Shown piece after piece: positions 24,204-32,693 of a DNA stretch of 42,333 nt. Position 1 is the first letter of the stretch; each line of letters starts with the position of its first letter. The position numbers and the translations under genes are program-made. A model generated the notes under the pieces. The model saw only the letters and a list, made by a program, of their open reading frames with translations, did not search any database and was not told the DNA's origin. The stretch covers positions 1 to 42,333 of the forward strand of contig CACDQN010000008.1 of NCBI GenBank assembly GCA_902555055.1. The letters are read 5' to 3'. The DNA is from an uncultured Candidatus Actinomarina sp. GTDB taxonomy: Bacteria > Actinomycetota > Acidimicrobiia > Actinomarinales > Actinomarinaceae.

Positions 24204-24491
24204 ATGATTGAAAAAGAATTAGTTGTAAAAGATGAAGTTGGACTCCATGCTCGACCTGCAAGTTTATTTGTAAAATTAGCACAAGAGTTCAATGGGACTG
24301 TGACAGTAAGGTTCCCAAAAATAAATAAAGAAACCGGAGAACAAGAAGTAGTTGAAAAAGATGGAAAGAGCATGATCGGAATCTTAAGTTTAGGGATAGC
24401 GAAAGATAAACCATTTACTTTAGTTTTAGATGGTGATGATGAGGAAAGTTATTTGATTAGGTTTGAACAACTTTTAGAAAATAATGAGTAG
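24204..24491 (+). CDS. ptsH: Phosphocarrier protein HPr
   Basis: A 95-residue HPr, the phosphate relay between Enzyme I and both EIIA proteins. Active His15 is in VGLHARPAS. The regulatory-Ser region GKSMIGILSLG is present, with Ser56 in the place of Ser46 because an insertion of about ten mostly charged residues (around KINKETGEQEVV) precedes it. The gene begins immediately after the mtlD stop, so HPr synthesis appears tied to the mtl operon and separate from ptsI 10 kb upstream. No HPr kinase is seen in the window. Confidence 0.94.
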   Translation: MIEKELVVKDEVGLHARPASLFVKLAQEFNGTVTVRFPKINKETGEQEVVEKDGKSMIGILSLGIAKDKPFTLVLDGDDEESYLIRFEQLLENNE

Positions 24492-24759
24492 CGTGTTAGA
24501 AACACTCCTTAATTCATCTAAAGTCCAGGAATCTGAACAGTGGGATGCTTTATACGACTCATTACCTGTTGTTGTAGCGGAGTCTACAAAAGAGTTAAAT
24601 GGTGCCTTATCGAGGCTTGACCAGGTTGGAGGTTACGGATTTATAGCAACTTGGAGAAAAAATCTGTTTGCATTTAATCCAAAACTAATCTCAAAGAGAT
24701 GTGGCTTAATTGATGAAAATGGAAACTTACTTAAAGCAGCACGAGTTCCAAAGAATTAG
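24484..24759 (+). CDS. Hypothetical protein at the end of the mtl-ptsH operon
   Basis: A 91-residue soluble protein I do not recognise. It has no signal peptide or membrane segment; a Gly/aromatic stretch VGGYGFIATWRKNLFAF is the most distinctive part. The ATG overlaps ptsH by 8 bp, so it is very likely translated with HPr. Its stop abuts the convergent gene's stop with no bases between. A role linked to the PTS is only suggested by position. Confidence 0.6.
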   Translation: MSSVLETLLNSSKVQESEQWDALYDSLPVVVAESTKELNGALSRLDQVGGYGFIATWRKNLFAFNPKLISKRCGLIDENGNLLKAARVPKN

Positions 24760-25038
24760 TTATTGCTTTTTAAAATTGTAATACTGTATTCTGATAATTT
24801 GAATTGTGTACATAGCTAAAATTGTTATACCAATTTTAATAAGTTCTCTCATCCACCATAAGTTAGACGGTATATCCATACCTGAACCTATGAACCCTCC
24901 TAAAAGACCCCCTATTAGCCCCGATGATATTAATAAAAGGTAGTCTCTACTACTTGCATTTTTTAAGAAAACAGAAGCAATTAAGCCATAAACTAACCAA
25001 CCACCAATTAATGGAACTAGAGCGTAAATAACTTGCAT
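24760..25038 (-). CDS. Small membrane protein
   Basis: A 92-residue protein with three hydrophobic segments and a Gly-rich SSGLIGGLLGGFIGSG stretch in the second. This faintly resembles GlsB/YeaQ-type small membrane proteins but is too weak to name. It is convergent with, and directly abuts, the mtl operon's last gene. No function can be given. Confidence 0.55.
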   Translation of the reverse strand: MQVIYALVPLIGGWLVYGLIASVFLKNASSRDYLLLISSGLIGGLLGGFIGSGMDIPSNLWWMRELIKIGITILAMYTIQIIRIQYYNFKKQ

Positions 25039-25121
25039 AATGTAATTTTAGCCTAACTTTAATTTGGATTTTGATTACATTTTTTAATAGTTGTATTTTT
25101 TGTAACTTAATTTAATAACTT

Positions 25122-26597
25122 TTAAGGTATGTCTTGGTCTGTTCTAGATACGATAATTAAGCTTCCCAGGTCTCCAGCTAAAAATAATTTACCATCAGCA
25201 CCTATAGTAAAATCCCTTACTCTCTCATCAACATAAAATTCACCAACATGTATTACATTTCTTTGCGATTTATCAAGTTTTACTGTATATATCTTCATAT
25301 TTTTTAAGCTTGAAACCATTAGAAAATCATTCCACCTTGGAAACTCAGCTTGGTTGTAAAAAGTTATTTCACTAATTCCTATGGAAGGAGTAAAAAAATA
25401 AATAGGTTCTTGGAAAATATTATTATGATCAAGTTCATAAATATTTTCTAAACCGTAAGTAAAACCATAGGCACTAGAGGGCCACCCATAATTCTTCCCT
25501 TCCTCAATAATATTTACTTCATCTCCACCATAAGGACCATGTTCTGAAGAAAAAATAGTTGCATTACGAATAGTTAAGCCCTGCGGATTTCTATGTCCAG
25601 AAGAAAAAATAGTTGCATTCCAGTCACTATCAATTAGTAAAATTTTAGATAAGTGAGAATCTTCAGTTATTTCATATCCAAAGTCCTCAGGTAATTTAAA
25701 GTCACCAACAGTTAATAAATAGCCCTCTTTGTATGGCTGTATCCTTCCTCCTGCTTGATGAGAATTAAAGTTTTCTTCACAATGGTTAATCTCAAATGAC
25801 CATGTAAACGATAAATAATCTGTAGACATATCTGCTGACAAAACTCCTAATGTGAAACAGTTATTTTTTTCATCTTTCTTTATAGCTGTAACTAATAAAG
25901 TATTGTTTCTCATATCAAATAATGTATCTCTAATTCCCATTCTGGAGCTATAGTCTGAACCATTTACGATTGAAGAATACTCTTGAGACTCTATGATACC
26001 TAAAAGATTTGATTCTACTTCTGTAACTGAGCCATCACTGATTTTCATTTTTACAATATTGCCTTTCCCCCCAATCATAAAAATATAATTATTATCTGAT
26101 TCAATAAAGAAGGATGGTAAAAGTCCACTAGTATATTTTGTAAAATATTCTGTAAAATCAATCTTTGTTATATCTAAATTATGAAAATCCCCCTGTACGT
26201 TAAATGCTGTTGTAAATTTGCTTGGATCTAAATTTTCCTGCAGAGCAGCTACAGTTTCAGAAAGTGGCAATATTCCCAAAGAAGCCATTTTGTCAACAAC
26301 GTTTCTGTCTAGAGGATTCATAATTCTACCCCCATCTTTAATTGCTTTTTCTAGACTTTCAATATCAAATACAATAAGCACTCGATCTTCTGAAATACTT
26401 TCGTCAACTCTTAAGGAAATAAAATTACCTTGGCTACTTTTTCCAACAAATTCTTCCCAGTTGGAACTATTTATCTCTATTTTGTTAGTAGTGGAACCAA
26501 CAGTCTCAGAAAGAGAAGACAAATTTATAGGGGTTTGTGTCGTACTGCAAACAGCAAAAAATAATATAAGTATAAGATATTGATAAATTCGTTTCAC
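25122..26597 (-). CDS. Glucose/sorbosone dehydrogenase-like beta-propeller lipoprotein (PQQ-type family)
   Basis: A 491-residue exported protein. The N-terminus is a short signal ending FFAVC (Cys17), compatible with a lipobox. The C-terminal half carries the GSDH family core: SSGHRNPQGL, SSEHGPYGGDEVNIIEEGKNYGWP. The family includes PQQ-dependent aldose dehydrogenases and many proteins of unknown activity; no PQQ synthesis genes are in the window. The N-terminal ~200 residues are not typical of the short forms. A 20-bp exact direct repeat encodes NATIFSS twice, 18 codons apart, in the core. Its start shares one base with the stop of the CorC-type gene upstream. Confidence 0.78.
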   Translation of the reverse strand: MKRIYQYLILILFFAVCSTTQTPINLSSLSETVGSTTNKIEINSSNWEEFVGKSSQGNFISLRVDESISEDRVLIVFDIESLEKAIKDGGRIMNPLDRNVVDKMASLGILPLSETVAALQENLDPSKFTTAFNVQGDFHNLDITKIDFTEYFTKYTSGLLPSFFIESDNNYIFMIGGKGNIVKMKISDGSVTEVESNLLGIIESQEYSSIVNGSDYSSRMGIRDTLFDMRNNTLLVTAIKKDEKNNCFTLGVLSADMSTDYLSFTWSFEINHCEENFNSHQAGGRIQPYKEGYLLTVGDFKLPEDFGYEITEDSHLSKILLIDSDWNATIFSSGHRNPQGLTIRNATIFSSEHGPYGGDEVNIIEEGKNYGWPSSAYGFTYGLENIYELDHNNIFQEPIYFFTPSIGISEITFYNQAEFPRWNDFLMVSSLKNMKIYTVKLDKSQRNVIHVGEFYVDERVRDFTIGADGKLFLAGDLGSLIIVSRTDQDIP

Positions 26598-27850
26598 TAG
26601 TTAATTTTAGATATTTTTTTAACTATTAGTGAATCTATCCTTCGATTATCAACAGCAGTTACTGTAAGTTCTAAACCATGTATTGTAATTTTTTCATTTA
26701 TATTTGGAAGTTTCTCAGAGTAGCTTAAGTAAAGTCCTCCAACTGTTGCTACATCTGATTCCTGTGGGTCTAGTCCAAAAAATTCTTCAAAGTCATCAAT
26801 ATCAGTTTTGCCTTCTACAACCCACTGTCCAGGACCAAGTCTTCTAATTCCTGAAAACCTTTCATCATGTTCATCTGGTAAATCACCGACAAACTCAGAA
26901 AGAACGTCTTTTATAGTAATTACTCCCTCAATACCACCGTTTTCGTCAATCACACAAGCAAAGCTTGCTTGATTCTCTCTGAGAATATTAAGGGCCGATA
27001 AGACTGTGGTATATTCTGGAAGATATATTGCGTCTTTTACTAAATTTTCAATTTCGACAGAATTTACTGAAATATCTAAATTAAATATATCTTTTACGTA
27101 AACAATTCCAAAGGTATCATCTAAAGACTCTGACCTCGAAATAGGCATTCGTGATATTCTTTTTTCGTCAACAATCTTTTTAACATCTACCATATTTACC
27201 GGTAAAGAAAGAAATAAAACATCAACTCTTGGTGTCATAATTTCTTTAATTGGCCTGTCAGAAAAATCTAGTAGTGAATCAATAATTTCTCTTTCAGCTG
27301 GCAAAATCTGTCCTTCCATTTCACCAAGAGCGGTAAGAGCTTGAATATCTGCTTCTGTTATTTCGTTGTCACCATCCATATCTCCCTGTTTAGATGTTCT
27401 ATCTATTGAATTTGTAATTAGGCTCGTAAATGGAGCGAAGGCCCTTGAAAGAAAATCTATTATAAATGCAGTTTTTGAAAGGAAACCAATGGGATTTCTT
27501 GATGCAATGGTTTTAGGTGTAATTTCTCCAATTACCAGTACTAGTAATGTGATTACTAGTGTTGATAAAGCTGATCCCGCAGTTTCATCACCTTTTAATA
27601 AGCGAACAAATAATATTGTTGAAAGAGAAGCCATAAGTATATTCACAAAATTATTAGCTACAAGAATCCCTCCGATAGTTTTTTCTAAATCATCTTTAGC
27701 ATTCTTTATTTTATTATTTCTCTTTGAATCTTTAAGTTGATGTATTTTCTCTCTCGGAACATAGGTAATAGCAGTCTCAGAGCCAGAAAGCAACGCAGAG
27801 AAAAACAAGCAAATTGCTATCAGAATGATGATTATGTAGTCAGTACTCAA
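26597..27850 (-). CDS. HlyC/CorC (CNNM/DUF21) family membrane protein with CBS domains
   Basis: A 417-residue protein with the standard three-part layout: an N-terminal DUF21 membrane domain (residues 1-~170, including SGSETAITYVPREKI and LVIGEITPKTIASRNP), a pair of CBS domains (IMTPRVDVLFLSL; GIVYVKDIFN; ACVIDENGGIEGVITIKDVLSEFVGD) and a C-terminal CorC_HlyC domain (DDFEEFFGLD; VATVGGLYL). Members take part in magnesium or cobalt export or homeostasis. It is preceded on the same strand by the receiver-domain gene (31-bp gap) and runs into the GSDH-like gene. Confidence 0.92.
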   Translation of the reverse strand: MSTDYIIIILIAICLFFSALLSGSETAITYVPREKIHQLKDSKRNNKIKNAKDDLEKTIGGILVANNFVNILMASLSTILFVRLLKGDETAGSALSTLVITLLVLVIGEITPKTIASRNPIGFLSKTAFIIDFLSRAFAPFTSLITNSIDRTSKQGDMDGDNEITEADIQALTALGEMEGQILPAEREIIDSLLDFSDRPIKEIMTPRVDVLFLSLPVNMVDVKKIVDEKRISRMPISRSESLDDTFGIVYVKDIFNLDISVNSVEIENLVKDAIYLPEYTTVLSALNILRENQASFACVIDENGGIEGVITIKDVLSEFVGDLPDEHDERFSGIRRLGPGQWVVEGKTDIDDFEEFFGLDPQESDVATVGGLYLSYSEKLPNINEKITIHGLELTVTAVDNRRIDSLIVKKISKIN

Positions 27851-27881
27851 TATGTATATTTGATTTTAAAGTATTTTCTGT

Positions 27882-28205
27882 TTAAGTAAAAAGGTTTTTT
27901 AAATTAGTTTTATCAATTGGTTTAAGCAAATATCCATCAGCACCAACTCTTTTAGCTTGAAAAGTATCAGCTTCCCTATCAATTAATAGAATAATTTTAG
28001 AATGTTGAAATTTTATATCCCTATTAAGTTCTTTAACAATTGATGGGCCCCCATTATTATTTACCTGCATATCAACAAAAATATAATCATAAGACAACTT
28101 AATATCATCACCATTATCAAGATGTGTAAAATTGTATTCAAAATCAAGAAATTTAAGTAAAGAATCCTTTACCCACGAGTTATCAGTTATTAAGCAAATT
28201 TTCAC
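27882..28205 (-). CDS. Stand-alone response-regulator receiver domain
   Basis: A 107-residue CheY-like protein with no output domain. The phosphoacceptor is Asp45 in YIFVDMQV; Asp8 gives part of the acidic pocket (TDNS), and Lys95 in LLKPID is in place. The Thr/Ser usually ending strand 4 is replaced (ILLIDRE), so the phosphorylation switch may be altered. No histidine kinase is nearby. It is divergent from the NfeD-like gene. Confidence 0.78.
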   Translation of the reverse strand: MKICLITDNSWVKDSLLKFLDFEYNFTHLDNGDDIKLSYDYIFVDMQVNNNGGPSIVKELNRDIKFQHSKIILLIDREADTFQAKRVGADGYLLKPIDKTNLKNLFT

Positions 28206-28246
28206 AGTTTTAAAAGACTACTATTGTATATATTTAAGTATATAAA

Positions 28247-29416
28247 ATGTTAAAACTATTACCGATATTATTTTTTGCAGCTGTAAATGTAACACAGATA
28301 AGCATATTTGAGATTGAAGGAATTTTTTCTAGTGGTCACATTAATGCTATTGAACGATACTTTGATGAAAATAAGATTAATGACGATGAGCTTTTCATTA
28401 TTCAGTACAACGCAAATGATGTTAGTCAAGAAAGTGTTATCCAGTTAGGCGAAATATTAGAAAGCGTAACAATACCAAAAGCTATTTGGGTTGGACCAAA
28501 CAAAACAGAAATTAATGCAGAGCTACTTAAAGATTTTGACTTTGTTGGCCTATCACCAGGAACCCTGGTAACAAATATGTGTCAAAATACAAATGAAATT
28601 CTTTTTGATACCAACCCATGTCTAGATAGCAGTTCTACGATGTTGGTGACCGGAGAAGAAGATATTTATGAGAGGTATATGATTGTCGGGTCAATAGGAG
28701 CATTTATTGAAAATTTAGGGATGGAAGACATATCTTCAAATCTAGATAATTCAGTTGGGATTGTAAATTTTGACATAAATTCGACAGCAATTGAAGAAAT
28801 AAAATTTATCAAACCATCTCTAGCCGAAAGATTTTACATTTCTATATCAAATCCTTTGTTTACATATATGTTTTTTGGTCTTGGCTTTGCTTTGATTGGT
28901 TTGGAGTTATTTGCTATAGGTCCAGGAATTATGGCATTTATTGGTGCTCTTTTAATTTCTTTTTCCTCTATGACATTTTATGAATTTGGTCTAAATTATT
29001 ATGGTTTATTTATTTTTCTGATTTCTTTTTTAACATACATAAAAATATTATCTAGAGGTTATTTCGGCTTTTTAGGAATTGGATCATTCCTAATACTTCA
29101 TTCATCGTGTTTGTTAATGTTTAACAATTATGATTTAAAAATTAATCAATTTCTTATGTTTGGTTGCTCGATAATGTTGTCTTTCTTCTACTTTATAGCA
29201 ATACCCACTGTAATAAGGTCAAGACTTACCACCGACACGAGTGCAATGTCATCATTAGGTGGTAAAAAAGCCCAAGTAGTAAAAGTTTTGAATGAAAAAC
29301 AGGTCCTTGTGAAGCTAGGTGCTAAACAAATTGTTGTTAATAAAAATGAGGATAGATTATTTGAAGAAATGCAGGATGTAATTCTATCTGAAGATGATGG
29401 AAAACTGTCAATATAG
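28247..29416 (+). CDS. NfeD-like membrane protein with degenerate ClpP/SppA-type N-domain
   Basis: A 389-residue protein: an N-terminal signal segment, a region of ~150 residues resembling the protease-like domain of long NfeD proteins (FEIEGIFSSGHINAIERYF; AIWVGPNK; DFVGLSPGTLV), 4-5 membrane segments (about 200-320), and a C-terminal OB-fold-like NfeD domain (SLGGKKAQVVKVL...VLVKLGAKQIVV). The AxSAG catalytic-Ser motif of active NfeD proteases is not visible, so proteolysis is doubtful. The family is linked to membrane quality control with stomatin-like partners, none of which is seen here. No Shine-Dalgarno; TATATA-type boxes lie close to the ATG. Confidence 0.7.
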   Translation: MLKLLPILFFAAVNVTQISIFEIEGIFSSGHINAIERYFDENKINDDELFIIQYNANDVSQESVIQLGEILESVTIPKAIWVGPNKTEINAELLKDFDFVGLSPGTLVTNMCQNTNEILFDTNPCLDSSSTMLVTGEEDIYERYMIVGSIGAFIENLGMEDISSNLDNSVGIVNFDINSTAIEEIKFIKPSLAERFYISISNPLFTYMFFGLGFALIGLELFAIGPGIMAFIGALLISFSSMTFYEFGLNYYGLFIFLISFLTYIKILSRGYFGFLGIGSFLILHSSCLLMFNNYDLKINQFLMFGCSIMLSFFYFIAIPTVIRSRLTTDTSAMSSLGGKKAQVVKVLNEKQVLVKLGAKQIVVNKNEDRLFEEMQDVILSEDDGKLSI

Positions 29417-29475
29417 ACGAATACTTCGCGAAAAAAATCTTTTTACACATAAAAATTGCAGTTTATTGTTTTAAT

Positions 29476-29736
29476 ATGCTTCAAATAAAAATTTCAACTT
29501 GGCAATACGAGGCTCTCTGTCGACAACACAGTAGTAATTTATTTTTTCCACCTGCTACTTTTGAAAAAAAAGAAGATAGGGAGAAGAGGGAAGCCAAAGC
29601 AAAAGCAGTTTGTAGTGGATGTCCTGTAAAAATTGAATGCCTTGAAGAAGCAAATGAAATTTCTGAACCTTTCGGTGTTTGGGGTGGATTAAATGAAGTA
29701 GAGAGAAAAAGAGAAGGTATCTTTATCTCAAACTAG
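29476..29736 (+). CDS. WhiB-family Fe-S transcription factor
   Basis: An 86-residue Wbl protein, a family confined to Actinomycetota and their phages. Four Cys that bind the [4Fe-4S] cluster are present: Cys15 (EALC), Cys46 and Cys49 (CSGC) and Cys55 (IEC), followed by the GVWGGL turn (67-72) and a basic C-terminus (ERKRE). These proteins bind the sigma factor region 4 and control division or stress genes depending on the subtype, which I cannot assign. It overlaps the convergent selB by 9 bp. No clear ribosome-binding site precedes the ATG. Confidence 0.95.
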   Translation: MLQIKISTWQYEALCRQHSSNLFFPPATFEKKEDREKREAKAKAVCSGCPVKIECLEEANEISEPFGVWGGLNEVERKREGIFISN

Positions 29737-31401
29737 TTTCTTTCTCTTTCCGCTATCCTCGATTTTTGCAGTAAGAGACTCACTATCTAAAAACTCTAAA
29801 TATGGAATTGCATACTTCCTGGACAAATTTGCTAAATCTTTAAACTCTTTTACGGTGAAGATATCTGGCAAATCTTTTAACAATTCAATAAGGCTGTTCT
29901 TATGAAGATCCGAAATTATCAATTTTTTACTAAGTCTATAAAGATAATTGTTCATAAAAAGTGTTTTGACAGCTTCCTTCTCATATTTAGATAGATCAAC
30001 TTCATTAATGCTTAATTCAACTGTTATTTCATTTAAAATCATTTTATAAATTTCTAAATCAATTGTTGTTTTTTTCTTATGAACGATTTGATTTTTTACT
30101 AGATCAAATTTGCTTATTTGATCAAAGATTTTTGCTATCAATCTCTTTTCAATAAATAACATTTTGTAAAAATAATCCTCAACACCAATGTTGTTTATTG
30201 TTTGTAAATTATCTGTAATTTTCTTATCTAGTAAGTCGAGATTTTGGGATGAAAGAAATTTATCTTCTAATTCAATATACGAAATATTTTTATTTATGTA
30301 TTTTTTAGGAGTGAAAGTTAAAATTTCTAATAGTAAATTTTTGTTCAGTATCTCTTTGTTCTTAAGAAGTTTTTTTATCTGAAAATTATTATTAGTTTTT
30401 AATATAACCTCTCCTCCTAAAAAATCATTTTTTGCTAAATTATGTAGGAGAATATTTTGGCCCTCAACAGCACTTATTGGTTTATCTAATTGAATTACTA
30501 CATAGTTTTTGCCCTCAACGCTCAAGCACTTTACTTTTTTTACTATTTGATTAGATGTACCGATATAAGCTCTTGTGGTATCTTTTGCTTCAAAAGAGAG
30601 TGTTTCATTTTTAGTCTCAAGGATTAAATATTCAGATTGATCTAATAAATTATTTGAAAGAACATCACCTCTCTGAAGAGGTTGTGATGGATTTTTTTTA
30701 AGGGAAATAGCAATTCTTGATGTTGAGACAATTTTATCTATATCTTTTCCAAGACTTTGTATTTTCTTAACTTCAAGAGGACTTTTATAATTAGATACAT
30801 AAAGGTTACCTAGGTCGAGACCTTTACTTGCTGTTCCAGTTACCACTGTTCCAATTCCATCAATTGAAAAAGTTCTATCAACCCAGATTGTAGCTTCTTC
30901 ATGAGCGTCAGTTTCTTTAAAAAAGCTATTAATCACTTGATGGAAACTTTCTTTATCACTTGTTTTTGAGCTGAATTCTATGATTTGAAAATTTAAGTCA
31001 TTAACATTTGAAAATTTTTTTACAATACTGTCTTTTTTAAGAGTTGCTTCTAATAGGTCAGTCTTAGTAAAGATTACAAGAATATCTCTAATTCCTAAGC
31101 TAACAATTGATTTAAAATGCTCTTCTGATTGTCGTGACCACCCTTGCACAGAATCAATACAAAACAGAACTCCATCCACATTTGAGAAACCAGCAATTGT
31201 ATTTTTAAAATAATCTTGATGACCAGGAACATCAACTATTGAAATTACTCTCTCTTTGTACTCAAAATAGGTATAACCAAGATTTATCGTTAACCCCCTG
31301 TTTTTTTCTTCGGCTAACCTATCTGTTTCTTGGTTTGTTAAAAAATTAACGAATGTTGACTTACCGTGATCAACATGACCAGCAGTAGCTAGAACTGTCA
31401 T
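29728..31401 (-). CDS. selB: Selenocysteine-specific translation elongation factor SelB
   Basis: A 557-residue SelB, which delivers Sec-tRNA to UGA codons marked by a SECIS element. The GTPase domain is intact: G1 GHVDHGKST, G2 RGLTINLGY, G3 DVPGH, G4 TKTD. The EF-Tu-like domains follow (IDGIGTVVTGTASKG; LQRGDVLS), and a C-terminal ~200 residues, Lys/Leu-rich, correspond to the winged-helix repeats that bind SECIS. It is a little shorter than the usual ~600. Its ATG overlaps the selA stop region by 4 bp, and its end overlaps the convergent whiB gene by 9 bp. Confidence 0.95.
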   Translation of the reverse strand: MTVLATAGHVDHGKSTFVNFLTNQETDRLAEEKNRGLTINLGYTYFEYKERVISIVDVPGHQDYFKNTIAGFSNVDGVLFCIDSVQGWSRQSEEHFKSIVSLGIRDILVIFTKTDLLEATLKKDSIVKKFSNVNDLNFQIIEFSSKTSDKESFHQVINSFFKETDAHEEATIWVDRTFSIDGIGTVVTGTASKGLDLGNLYVSNYKSPLEVKKIQSLGKDIDKIVSTSRIAISLKKNPSQPLQRGDVLSNNLLDQSEYLILETKNETLSFEAKDTTRAYIGTSNQIVKKVKCLSVEGKNYVVIQLDKPISAVEGQNILLHNLAKNDFLGGEVILKTNNNFQIKKLLKNKEILNKNLLLEILTFTPKKYINKNISYIELEDKFLSSQNLDLLDKKITDNLQTINNIGVEDYFYKMLFIEKRLIAKIFDQISKFDLVKNQIVHKKKTTIDLEIYKMILNEITVELSINEVDLSKYEKEAVKTLFMNNYLYRLSKKLIISDLHKNSLIELLKDLPDIFTVKEFKDLANLSRKYAIPYLEFLDSESLTAKIEDSGKRKKLV

Positions 31402-32693
31402 AATTTATTAAGACAAGTTTTAATAATTTTATCTTGATCTTGAAATACACTTCGTAAATCAATACAGATTCTATTTTTATAAAAATGAGGAATTATAGGT
31501 ATGTCATTCTGCAATAATATTTCAAGTAAAGAGTTACTAGCTTCTTCCTTTAAAAGCATGATAGGCGACTTCATAGTAACGTCAGGAAGGGTACCTCCTC
31601 CAATTAAACTAGTTCCTTCCTCAATATCAAATTTAAAGCTAGATTCCGAGACAATATTTTTTACTCTAGTTTCAAGTGATTGGTAGCTTTGTGACACCAA
31701 GTGCCAAAAAGGGATATTTAATTCCTCTTTATTTATATAGTGAGAGACAGTTTCTTGAAGCTCAAAGAGAGTTGATGGGGAACACCTGTAGGTTCTAAAC
31801 AGGCTATAATTTTTGATATTTTCAATTAACTCACTGTTACCAGCAATAATTCCCGACTGAACAGAACCAAAAAGCTTATCTCCAGAAAACATAACTAAAT
31901 CAGATCCATCATCTAAAGAATTTTGAACAGAGGTTTCATGATCGAATATGTCAATGTTATTTACTTCAAGAAACTTTCTATTTATAACCAAGCCGCTTCC
32001 AAGATCATGTAAAAGAACAGTATCGTAATCTTTTTTAATACTTGCTAGTTCTTTTATGCTTACTTCTTCTGTAAAACCAGAAATTGAGTAATTTGATCTG
32101 TGAACTTTTAAAATGATTGAATTTGGAAAATTTTCTAATACTTTCGTATAATCACGTAGTTTAGTTTTATTGGTCGTTCCAACTTCTATCATTTTAAGTC
32201 CAGTTTCTTCAATTATTTCAGGTAGTCGATAAGAGCCACCAATCTCAATGATTTCCCCTCTAGAGATAATCACATTTTTGAATTCGTAATTTTTTGCTAG
32301 CGCACGTAATGATAAATAGAGAGAAGAGGCATTATTGTTGACAAATGTTATCCCTCCACACCCCAGAAAACTACTTAGAGATGAAGACAGGTATTCATTT
32401 CTTGTTCCTCGTCTAAAATTATTTAAATTATATTCAACATTCGTGTATCTACCAGAAAAGCTTATATTATTTGGAGATCTTCCTAAATTTGTATGTAAAA
32501 CAGTACCAGTAGCGTTGATAACCTCTCTTTGTTTTTTCTGTTCTAAATTATTAACAATTTCTTTAAATTTTTCTTTAGCTATTTCTATGTTTTTTTCTTG
32601 GGCAAGAACTTCTTTTGCTAATGAAATTTTTATATCTCTTGGTAATGAAGAGTTTGTAGAGTCAGCTAATTTATTAACAGATATATTTTCCAT
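31398..32693 (-). CDS. selA: L-seryl-tRNA(Sec) selenium transferase
   Basis: A 431-residue PLP enzyme converting Ser-tRNA(Sec) to Sec-tRNA(Sec) with selenophosphate. Signatures: INATGTVLHTNLGRSP (about 59-74), ISRGEIIEIGGSYRLPEI, EVGTTNKT, LLHDLGSG, and PLP Lys273 in FSGDKLFGSVQSGIIAG. It shares one base with the mrp stop upstream and overlaps selB downstream. selC (tRNA-Sec) and selD are not in this window. Finding selA and selB intact implies that the genome encodes at least one selenoprotein. Confidence 0.96.
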   Translation of the reverse strand: MENISVNKLADSTNSSLPRDIKISLAKEVLAQEKNIEIAKEKFKEIVNNLEQKKQREVINATGTVLHTNLGRSPNNISFSGRYTNVEYNLNNFRRGTRNEYLSSSLSSFLGCGGITFVNNNASSLYLSLRALAKNYEFKNVIISRGEIIEIGGSYRLPEIIEETGLKMIEVGTTNKTKLRDYTKVLENFPNSIILKVHRSNYSISGFTEEVSIKELASIKKDYDTVLLHDLGSGLVINRKFLEVNNIDIFDHETSVQNSLDDGSDLVMFSGDKLFGSVQSGIIAGNSELIENIKNYSLFRTYRCSPSTLFELQETVSHYINKEELNIPFWHLVSQSYQSLETRVKNIVSESSFKFDIEEGTSLIGGGTLPDVTMKSPIMLLKEEASNSLLEILLQNDIPIIPHFYKNRICIDLRSVFQDQDKIIKTCLNKL

